From Bacteroidales bacterium UBA2632 (GTDB lineage Bacteria > Bacteroidota > Bacteroidia > Bacteroidales > Dysgonomonadaceae): a DNA stretch of 5,254 bases. This document shows, one piece after another, positions 1 to 5,254 of this stretch; positions within the stretch are counted from its first letter, which is position 1, and each line of letters starts with the position of its first letter. The notes under the pieces were generated by a model, which was not told where the DNA came from, ran no database searches, and saw nothing but the letters and a program-made list of their open reading frames with translations. The translations under genes and the position numbers were made by a program. The stretch is taken from the NCBI GenBank assembly GCA_002359825.1, contig DENY01000083.1:45443-50696 (forward strand). The letters are read 5' to 3'.

Positions 1-1945
1 AGTAGAGAACAAAACAATTTCAGCCGAAATGCTGGAAAGGAAGGTGCGCAAGATACTCTCCTATAAATACATTACCGGCGTACACAAATTTCAACCTATT
101 GAGACACGTAAAGTAACACAAAACATCAATAGCACCTATTCCGAATGGCTCATCCGCAAACTCCACGATGCCTCCATCACCTTGATGAAGAATGACGAAA
201 ACATATTGCCCCTAAAAAACCTCGACAAACATAAAATTGCTTCAGTTGCTATTGGGATAACAAAAACAAACCCGTTTCAAGAGTGGTTGAAGAAATATGG
301 CAATGTAACAACCTTCCAACTAACGCAATCTGACCAAATAGATGGAATCAAACAAGAGTTGGATAAATACGATGTAGTCATCTATTCGATTCACACACAA
401 TACACACGCGATTTGCCAATACTACAAGAACAGTTGAAAAATAAAAAATCGGTGCTTGCATTCTTCACTTCGCCCTATTTCCTCACATCGTTCACTAAAT
501 CACTCGATAGTAGTCAATCAGTTATATTGGCACACACCAACGAAGTATATGCCCAAATGAGCGCTGCTCAGGCAATCTTTGGAGGAATTGCCATGGACGG
601 TATATTGCCGGTAACAATAGGGAAACAGAAAGTTAACAGCGGTTTGGTAACTTCAAAAACAAGATTGTCTTACCAGCTCCCTGAAGAAGTAGGAATTAAC
701 TCGGAGCGACTCTATGGAATTGATAAAATAGCTTTGGAAGGTATTCGAGGAAAAGCATACCCTGGTTGTCAAGTATTGATAGCAAAAGATGGAGTAGTTA
801 TATTCGAAAAATCTTACGGAAGTTTCGAATATGGTGTTAGCAGTAAAGTAACAGACGAAACTGTTTACGATCTAGCATCTGTAACAAAGGCCTCGGCCAC
901 CCTACCTGCCATCATGAAACTATATGACACCAAGAAACTACGGTTGCAAGACAATTTCCAAAAGTTCGTTCCCGAAACTAAGAACAGCAACAAAGCAAAC
1001 ATCACCATCCGCCAAGCATTGCTGCACGAGTCGGGTATTGTACCCTTCATCCCCTACTACACCTATGCTATTGACAAAGACAGCTATACAGGTACATTGC
1101 TCGCAAACAGAAAGTCGGCAACACATACTTTGCCTTTTGCTGGTATGTGGGGGCGTAACTACTACAAGTTTAAAAACAATCTTATTTCCAGCGTCAATAC
1201 ACCTACCTTTAACCTACCCGTATCCGACAAAATGTTTGCTAGCAAAGAGATGCAAAAAACACTCCTTGCAGAAGTTGTGAATAGCAACCTAAGACGTAGC
1301 AATAGTTATGCATACAGTTGTCTCAACTTTATGCTACTAAAAGAGGTGGTGGAAAATGTATCGCAACAAGACCTAAACGAGTTCACCCAAAGCAATTTCT
1401 TCCGAAAGCTGGGTGCAACCACCACAACATTCCAACCGCTCAACTATATGAGCATCGACAACATTGCACCCACCGAAAACGACCAGTTTTTCCGTAAGCA
1501 AACCCTCAAAGGATATGTTCACGATGAAGGTGCAGCCCTATTTGGCGGTATATCTGGCAACGCAGGATTATTTTCAACAGCCAATGACCTAGCAAAACTC
1601 TACCAGATGTATCTCAACGGAGGCAAATATGGTGGAGAACAGTTGATAAGCGAGGAGACAGTGCGTCTCTTCACCACTACAAAAAGTAGCACAAGCCGAC
1701 GTGGGCTGGGTTTCGACAAACCCGACTTGCGCAATAGCAACGCAAGCCCCACCAGTCCGCAAGCCCCCGTTTCAGTCTACGGACACACTGGCTACACAGG
1801 AACAAGCTTTTGGGTAGATCCCGACAATCAGTTGATCTATATATTCCTATCCAACAGAGTTTTCCCTAGTCGTTCGCCCAACAGATTACACACACTCAAT
1901 ACACGCAAACGCATACAAGATGAAATTTATAATGCGCTGAAGTAA
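1..1945 (+). CDS. GH3 beta-N-acetylglucosaminidase / serine beta-lactamase-fold fusion, 5'-partial
   Basis: The reading frame is open from base 2 with no stop, so the gene starts upstream; the ATG at 29 is probably an internal Met and is used here only for numbering. About residues 40-205 resemble a GH3 C-terminal alpha/beta domain (ASITLMKNDENILPL opens it). About residues 215-638 form a complete class C beta-lactamase/esterase-type domain: nucleophile motif S284-V-T-K287, Y429-S-C-L-N433 as the YxN-like motif, and H586-T-G588 in place of KTG. The stretch GYVHDEGA followed by GGISGNAGLFS is also typical. Family fusions are about 950-1,000 residues, so roughly the first third (signal peptide and GH3 TIM barrel with its catalytic residues) is outside the window. 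Known for the family: GH3 members of this type remove GlcNAc from peptidoglycan fragments. Inferred: an exported enzyme of wall turnover, with the second domain acting as a peptidase, esterase or amidase rather than as a drug-resistance beta-lactamase. No frameshift is seen. Confidence 0.9.
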   Translation, partial: VENKTISAEMLERKVRKILSYKYITGVHKFQPIETRKVTQNINSTYSEWLIRKLHDASITLMKNDENILPLKNLDKHKIASVAIGITKTNPFQEWLKKYGNVTTFQLTQSDQIDGIKQELDKYDVVIYSIHTQYTRDLPILQEQLKNKKSVLAFFTSPYFLTSFTKSLDSSQSVILAHTNEVYAQMSAAQAIFGGIAMDGILPVTIGKQKVNSGLVTSKTRLSYQLPEEVGINSERLYGIDKIALEGIRGKAYPGCQVLIAKDGVVIFEKSYGSFEYGVSSKVTDETVYDLASVTKASATLPAIMKLYDTKKLRLQDNFQKFVPETKNSNKANITIRQALLHESGIVPFIPYYTYAIDKDSYTGTLLANRKSATHTLPFAGMWGRNYYKFKNNLISSVNTPTFNLPVSDKMFASKEMQKTLLAEVVNSNLRRSNSYAYSCLNFMLLKEVVENVSQQDLNEFTQSNFFRKLGATTTTFQPLNYMSIDNIAPTENDQFFRKQTLKGYVHDEGAALFGGISGNAGLFSTANDLAKLYQMYLNGGKYGGEQLISEETVRLFTTTKSSTSRRGLGFDKPDLRNSNASPTSPQAPVSVYGHTGYTGTSFWVDPDNQLIYIFLSNRVFPSRSPNRLHTLNTRKRIQDEIYNALK

Positions 1946-1991
1946 AAGCAAACAGTTTCAAAGCAAAGAACTCACTCAATATCACAAATAG

Positions 1992-3041
1992 ATGCAACAG
2001 ATAATTAAAAGCACCAGTATTGCCAATGACCTAGCAGTTGTTCTCAGCAACACCTCCCACGACAAACTCTTTATTCTAACGGATGAGAACACCGAATTGC
2101 AATGCTACTCACTCATTTCGACTCTACCCAAAGTGGAGATCGCAAAACGTGTAGTAATACCTGCCAACGACTCCAACAAAATTATCGAAAACCTGACACA
2201 AGTGTGGAAGTTTCTTTCCAACAATGGTGCTACACGCCATTCTCTCCTCATCAATCTGGGTGGAGGCATGATCACAGATTTGGGCGGTTTTGCAGCAGCA
2301 ACTTACAAACGAGGCATTGCCTACATCAATATTCCCACCACCCTTCTCGGAAGTGTTGATGCATCGGTGGGTGGCAAAACAGGCATCAACTTCGAAGGAT
2401 ACAAAAACGAGATCGGTGCTTTTTATCCTGCTCTACATATTATCATCTCTGCCGAGTTTCTCAACACACTTACACAAAAAGATATTCTTTCGGGCTATGC
2501 CGAAATGATAAAGCATGCTTTGCTAGATTCAAAAAAAATCTGGAACAAAACGATTAACTTCAATTTTGAAATTATCGACTACAACCTACTAAACGATTTG
2601 GTGATGGAATCGGTACTCATCAAACAACGCATTGTTGACAAAGACCCCTACGAGAAAAATATTCGCAAAGCATTGAACCTTGGGCACACCATAGGACATG
2701 CTTTCGAAAGCTTTGCACTAGACAATGATAGAGCAGTGCCACACGGTTATGCAGTTGCTTGGGGATTGGTAGCAGAGTTGTACCTTTCGCACAAACTGTG
2801 CAACTTCCCGAAAGAGACACTAGATCTTGTATCGCAATTCATCCAACACAATTACGGAACATTCTCTTTCAACAAAGAAAACTACGATATACTCTACCAA
2901 TTGATGATTCACGACAAAAAGAATGTAGGCGACACCATCAATTTCACGCTACTTGCTGATATTGGGGAGATACGGATTGACCAGACGGCGAGTAGGGGGA
3001 TGATTGAGGAGGCGTTGGATTATTTAAGAATTGAAAGATAA
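1992..3041 (+). CDS. aroB: 3-dehydroquinate synthase
   Basis: This cytoplasmic enzyme converts DAHP to 3-dehydroquinate, the second step of the shikimate pathway to chorismate and aromatic amino acids, using NAD+ and a divalent metal. The 349 residues are close to the usual 350-360. The NAD-binding core shows LGGGMITDLGGF at 89-100 and SVDASVGGKTGIN at 121-133. By alignment to the well-studied fungal enzyme, the metal ligands are E171 (in GYAEMIKHALL), H232 (first His of GHTIGHAFE) and H251 (in PHGYAVAWG). H236, K174, R225 and N229 match further active-site positions, so it should be active. The ATG at 1992 is chosen because the N-terminus then has normal length; there is no Shine-Dalgarno sequence, as is usual in Bacteroidota. 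It follows the GH3 fusion by 46 bases without a visible promoter, so co-transcription is likely. Codon use shifts toward G-ending codons in its last 80 bases. Confidence 0.97.
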   Translation: MQQIIKSTSIANDLAVVLSNTSHDKLFILTDENTELQCYSLISTLPKVEIAKRVVIPANDSNKIIENLTQVWKFLSNNGATRHSLLINLGGGMITDLGGFAAATYKRGIAYINIPTTLLGSVDASVGGKTGINFEGYKNEIGAFYPALHIIISAEFLNTLTQKDILSGYAEMIKHALLDSKKIWNKTINFNFEIIDYNLLNDLVMESVLIKQRIVDKDPYEKNIRKALNLGHTIGHAFESFALDNDRAVPHGYAVAWGLVAELYLSHKLCNFPKETLDLVSQFIQHNYGTFSFNKENYDILYQLMIHDKKNVGDTINFTLLADIGEIRIDQTASRGMIEEALDYLRIER

Positions 3042-3057
3042 AAAACAACCTGTTATC

Positions 3058-3085
3058 GTAGGGACATGTCGCGACATGTCCCTAC
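3058..3085. repeat. Perfect 28-bp palindrome, possible terminator between convergent genes
   Basis: The left half GTAGGGACATGTCG (3058-3071) is followed directly by its exact reverse complement (3072-3085). As RNA it can form a 12-bp stem with a CGCG tetraloop. On the plus strand it is followed by TTTTCT, so it could terminate aroB transcription. On the minus strand the only T-run (TTTTTT) lies about 13 bases past the stem, so termination of nhaC is less certain. The 8-bp palindrome GACATGTC occurs twice inside it at 10-bp spacing. The nhaC stop codon (3084-3082) falls within the right arm. It may be one copy of a dispersed intergenic repeat; that part is inference. The palindrome itself is certain. 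Confidence 0.85.
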
Positions 3086-4566
3086 TTTTCTACAACTGTG
3101 AGCTGTTTTTCATCACTATTCAAGTATCTAATCTTATAACCTATTGCAGCAACAGCAATACTCATAAACGGGCTAATAAGATTGAAAAAAGCGTAAGGCA
3201 AGTAATCAAATACATCAACAGTCAACACTTTACTCTGGTAAGCCCCACAGGTATTCCATGGTATAAGCACAGAGGTTACCGTACCTCCATCTTCCAAGCT
3301 TCTGCTCAAATTCTCAGGAGCTAAACCTTTCTCTTCATAAGCTTTAGAGAACATTTTGCCAGGAACAACAATTGACAAGTATTGGTCTGATGCCAATATA
3401 TTCATTCCAAAAGCAGAAGCGATAGTTGCGCCTACAAGACTTGCAGTGCCACTCACCATAGAAAGCAGTGCTCTACTTATTTTACGTAAAGCACCCATAG
3501 CTTGCATGCTTCCACCAAAAATCATAGCGCAGATAATCAGCTCAATTGTACTAAGCATCCCTGTCATTCCACTTGAAGAAAACAGTGATCTACTGTCAAA
3601 AATAGGATTACCTGTCATAATATTTATATCGTTACTTATGCTTTGCATTCCTACATGGTAAATGCTTTTTAGTGTAAGAGATGTATCACTAGAACCATTC
3701 AGTTTATTGGATAACTCTAAAATTAAATCTTGTTGGAAAATAGCCGCAAAAATAGCACCTAAAAGAATCCCAACCAACAAGGCAACAAAAGGAGGAGTTT
3801 TCTTCATTATAAGCCCCAATACAATTGCGGGGACAATAAAAAGCCAAGGAGTAATTGTAAACCGATTTGTAATAGCCGCAAGTATCTCATCGGGGTTTAC
3901 TGTTCCTTGAGTATTTGTGGTGAAGCCAATAACTAGAAAAATTATCAATGTTATAATTATTGATGGCACTGTGGTAATCATCATGTATCTTATATGAGTG
4001 ATTATATCTGTTCCTGCCACTGCTGGAGCTAAGTTAGTTGTATCAGACATCGGCGACATTTTGTCTCCAAAATATCCACCAGAGACTACAGCACCAGCAG
4101 TCATTGCGGCATTAATCCCCAATGAATTGCCAATCCCAATTAGCGCTATTCCAATAGTGGCACTTGTAGTCCATGAGCTACCTGTGGCAGTGGAAACTAA
4201 GGCTGCTATAATTACTGCAGAAAATAAAAATAAAGAAGGATTTAGGATTTGCAGTCCGTAATATATCATAGCAGGAACTATGCCACTAAGCAACCAAGTC
4301 CCTGCAAGTGCACCCACTAAAAGTAAAATAAGAATGGCAGGAACAGTATCTTTTATATTTTGCGACACCTTTTCTATCACATCAAAAAAAGGAACATTAT
4401 GAATGCGAGCAATAATTATAGCAGCTGCAGCAGCTAGTATTAAGCTAAATTGATTTGCCCCACTCGAAGCCTCGTCTCCAAAAACACGATAATTTATAGC
4501 CAAGAAAACAATTAAGATTAAAATTGGGATAAGAGCCTCAAAAAGGGTGATATTTCTTTTAGACAT
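3082..4566 (-). CDS. nhaC: Na+/H+ antiporter, NhaC family
   Basis: This inner-membrane antiporter exchanges cytoplasmic Na+ for external protons, supporting pH and sodium homeostasis. From the ATG at 4566 it is 494 residues, normal for NhaC. About 11-12 hydrophobic segments are visible, for example near residues 8-26, 40-54, 76-93, 112-130, 196-215, 240-255, 259-277 and 455-478. The family signature GGYFGDKMSPMSDTTNLA lies at 163-180, followed by GTDIITHIRY. A second conserved block, LEDGGTVTSVLIPWNTCG, lies at 424-441, and a DQYL motif begins at D394. An in-frame TTG two codons upstream (4572) could also start translation, but the ATG is preferred. No Shine-Dalgarno sequence precedes either. 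The gene is convergent with aroB, and its TAG stop lies inside the 28-bp palindrome. A malate/lactate-coupled antiporter of the same superfamily is possible, so the exact substrate is not certain. Confidence 0.94.
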   Translation of the reverse strand: MSKRNITLFEALIPILILIVFLAINYRVFGDEASSGANQFSLILAAAAAIIIARIHNVPFFDVIEKVSQNIKDTVPAILILLLVGALAGTWLLSGIVPAMIYYGLQILNPSLFLFSAVIIAALVSTATGSSWTTSATIGIALIGIGNSLGINAAMTAGAVVSGGYFGDKMSPMSDTTNLAPAVAGTDIITHIRYMMITTVPSIIITLIIFLVIGFTTNTQGTVNPDEILAAITNRFTITPWLFIVPAIVLGLIMKKTPPFVALLVGILLGAIFAAIFQQDLILELSNKLNGSSDTSLTLKSIYHVGMQSISNDINIMTGNPIFDSRSLFSSSGMTGMLSTIELIICAMIFGGSMQAMGALRKISRALLSMVSGTASLVGATIASAFGMNILASDQYLSIVVPGKMFSKAYEEKGLAPENLSRSLEDGGTVTSVLIPWNTCGAYQSKVLTVDVFDYLPYAFFNLISPFMSIAVAAIGYKIRYLNSDEKQLTVVEK

Positions 4567-4614
4567 AAACAACAGCTTTTACTGCAAACAGGAGTTCTAT
4601 TATTAAAACTGGCG

Positions 4615-4638
4615 ACAAACTTAAATAAAAAAGTTTGT
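4615..4638. repeat. 8-bp inverted repeat overlapping the nhaC promoter
   Basis: ACAAACTT (4615-4622) is the exact reverse complement of AAGTTTGT (4631-4638), with an 8-base A-rich spacer. The downstream arm, relative to nhaC, coincides with most of the candidate -7 box and the upstream arm lies in the promoter spacer. This geometry would suit a repressor operator, but low-complexity AT-rich sequence makes a chance match possible. Confidence 0.45.
4616..4623 (-). promoter_or_regulatory. Probable nhaC promoter -7 box
   Basis: On the minus strand this reads TAAGTTTG, an exact match to the Bacteroidota sigma-ABfr -7 consensus TAnnTTTG. It lies 49 bases upstream of the nhaC ATG, giving a predicted leader of about 40 bases. 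It is the only such match on this strand between nhaC and the IS end. The -33 region about 20 bases further upstream (near 4644-4650, GATGTCT) lacks a clear TTTG, which lowers confidence. Confidence 0.5.
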
Positions 4639-4872
4639 TTTATAGACATCTCAATTAAAATCGTAGGACTGATGGCTTTAATCTATAAGTAAAGAACAAA
4701 CAATAATAAGTCCCTTTTGTCATTCGATCATCCTTTCACCAATTTCTCGCATTAAAAAAAACATGTGACAGAAAATACTAATCTCTCAAGATACAATGAC
4801 CAACGCTACTTTTTTTGTGATTGATCGAAAACATTAGGTGGCAAAATTGAGAGAAATGACTCAAATCAGTCC

Positions 4873-4916
4873 TTTTCATCCCTTTTTAGTCACTTTTTGG
4901 CTCTTTTTGATGTTTT
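4873..4916. other. Five phased T-tracts, predicted curved DNA
   Basis: Runs of four to five T begin at 4873, 4883, 4894, 4904 and 4913, so they are spaced 10, 11, 10 and 9 bases apart, close to one helical turn. Phased A/T tracts are known to bend DNA. The array ends 64 bases before the inferred IS66 terminus. It could be a nucleoid-protein site or a target-region feature; the role is inference, the spacing is directly seen. Confidence 0.6.
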
Positions 4917-5008
4917 ACCAACATATCGGAGGCGTAAGAAGGAACGATGTAACTCTCTTTTGTTCATTCCACAACCTAAGGTAAGCATTCGGTTAACCAC
5001 GTCCTGTA

Positions 5009-5021
5009 GGAAAACTTTTCC
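5009..5021. repeat. Short palindrome in the IS66 promoter spacer
   Basis: GGAAAA and TTTTCC flank a single C, forming a 6+6 bp palindrome between the -33 and -7 positions of the inferred tnpA promoter. Its position would suit binding of a dimeric regulator, possibly an IS-encoded one. The arms are short, so this is only a candidate. Confidence 0.4.
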
Positions 5022-5025
5022 ATTT

Positions 5026-5033
5026 TACCTTTG
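5026..5033 (+). promoter_or_regulatory. IS66 tnpA promoter -7 box
   Basis: TACCTTTG matches the Bacteroidota -7 consensus TAnnTTTG exactly. It ends 12 bases before the tnpA ATG, so transcription would start only a few bases upstream of the codon and the message would be nearly leaderless. The -33 region (about 5002-5007, TCCTGT) is weak. Confidence 0.6.
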
Positions 5034-5045
5034 CACAAAAAAGAT

Positions 5046-5254
5046 ATGTGGAATCAGAAAGAATTTGAAAGTGTGTATGATCGCTATAAGCAGAGCGGTC
5101 TTCCAATGAAAGATTTTTGTATTAACGAGGGCATTTACCAGAGTAGATTCTATTATTGGCAAAAGAAACTTAGAGATCAACAGCAAGAGACTGATCAACC
5201 ATCAGGTTTTGTTCCTATTATTTTCAAGAAACCGCAAACACCAATAAATAACAC
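5046..5254 (+). CDS. tnpA: IS66-family accessory protein TnpA, 3'-partial
   Basis: The frame is open from the ATG at 5046 to the window end, giving 69 residues; family members are about 100-125. The N-terminus has a helix-turn-helix layout: helix 1 near residues 5-17 (EFESVYDRYKQSG), helix 2 near 20-28 (PMKDFCINE) and helix 3 near 31-43 (YQSRFYYWQKKL). The pattern of FC..EG followed by SRFYYW.KKL is characteristic of the small first ORF of Bacteroidetes IS66 elements. A Gln-rich linker (QQQ at 45-47) and a FVPI segment at 55-58 follow, as is common in the family. It is thought to act with TnpB and the transposase TnpC in transposition, probably through DNA binding, but its exact role is poorly defined. 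No Shine-Dalgarno sequence is present and the leader is A-rich. The truncation is due to the window edge, not a mutation. Confidence 0.85.
   Translation, partial: MWNQKEFESVYDRYKQSGLPMKDFCINEGIYQSRFYYWQKKLRDQQQETDQPSGFVPIIFKKPQTPINN

Larger units (their letters stand above)
4567..4980. other. Intergenic gap between nhaC and the IS66 end, no convincing gene
   Basis: This 414-base AT-rich stretch has no ORF with recognisable homology on either strand and no tRNA-like or other RNA gene that I can see. It holds the candidate nhaC promoter and its inverted repeat at the left, and phased T-tracts at 4873-4916. A 25-codon, strongly basic minus-strand ORF (4967-4890) is present but unsupported. The right part may be the remnant of whatever lay beside nhaC before the IS inserted. 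Confidence 0.7.
4981..5254 (+). mobile_element. IS66-family insertion sequence, left end, 3'-truncated by the window
   Basis: The element is recognised from the TnpA-like protein that starts at 5046 and continues past the window. The left terminus is placed at GTAAGCATTCGGTTAACC (4981-4998), because IS66 elements typically begin with GTAA, often GTAAGC, and because it sits 65 bases before the first gene. IS66 elements usually make 8-bp target duplications, so AACCTAAG (4973-4980) is the expected left copy. The right end, the duplicate and tnpB/tnpC are outside the window, so the exact boundary is unconfirmed. Confidence 0.75.

Noticed and set aside
1..1945. Reading the beta-lactamase-fold domain as an antibiotic-resistance gene
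   Set aside because: It is fused to a GH3 glycosidase and carries HTG in place of KTG, which fits a cell-wall hydrolase better than a drug-degrading enzyme.
1580..2036. 15-bp direct repeat GCCAATGACCTAGCA at 1580-1594 and 2022-2036
   Set aside because: Both copies encode ANDLA in unrelated proteins, the flanks do not match, and in the lactamase-fold copy the residues are family-typical, so shared ancestry is unlikely.
3031..3324. Plus-strand open frame overlapping the aroB end and the nhaC 3' end
   Set aside because: It begins with TTG inside aroB, crosses the palindrome and runs antisense to nhaC; no recognisable protein features.
3662..4261. Plus-strand open frames opposite nhaC (3662-3910 and 3998-4261)
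   Set aside because: They are antisense to a well-supported NhaC gene and show no independent family motifs; their hydrophobic look mirrors the membrane protein on the other strand.
4723..4854. Two 8-bp inverted repeat pairs, TTCGATCA/TGATCGAA (4723-4730, 4822-4829) and TCTCTCAA/TTGAGAGA (4782-4789, 4847-4854)
   Set aside because: They are separated by 91 and 57 bases, interleave rather than nest, and about one such match is expected by chance in a gap of this size.
4897..5109. 70-codon plus-strand frame beginning with TTG
   Set aside because: It crosses the inferred IS66 end and overlaps tnpA in another frame, so it is a chance joining of intergenic and IS sequence.

Overview
The window looks like a chromosomal segment of a Bacteroidota member, most likely the order Bacteroidales. 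The evidence is the set of gene families (a GH3 glycosidase fused to a serine beta-lactamase-fold domain, NhaC, and a Bacteroidetes-type IS66 TnpA), AT-rich sequence, start codons without Shine-Dalgarno sequences, and two exact matches to the Bacteroidota -7 promoter box TAnnTTTG. I cannot name the genus from the sequence alone.

Layout, left to right. Bases 1-1945 (+) hold the C-terminal two thirds of a large fusion: a GH3 C-terminal domain followed by a complete SxxK serine hydrolase domain. Its N-terminus lies outside the window. After 46 bases with no visible promoter or terminator comes aroB (1992-3041, +), a complete 3-dehydroquinate synthase of the shikimate pathway. The two are probably co-transcribed. 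aroB converges on nhaC (3082-4566, -), a complete Na+/H+ antiporter. Between them lies a perfect 28-bp palindrome (3058-3085) that contains the nhaC stop codon and may terminate transcription in at least one direction. Upstream of nhaC is a 414-base stretch (4567-4980) with no convincing gene. It contains the probable nhaC promoter, an 8-bp inverted repeat over that promoter, and five T-tracts spaced at about one helical turn. From 4981 to the window end is the left end of an IS66-family insertion sequence: a GTAA terminus, an internal promoter, and the first 69 codons of tnpA.

How the genes relate. The fusion protein is probably an exported enzyme of peptidoglycan turnover. AroB is cytoplasmic aromatic biosynthesis and NhaC is an inner-membrane ion antiporter. 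I see no shared pathway among the three beyond ordinary housekeeping. The IS66 element is a later insertion in the gap beside nhaC. I did not find a clear new multi-gene system. The most worthwhile observations are the palindrome that supplies the nhaC stop codon, the phased T-tracts beside the IS end, and the possible two-step muropeptide-processing role of the fusion.
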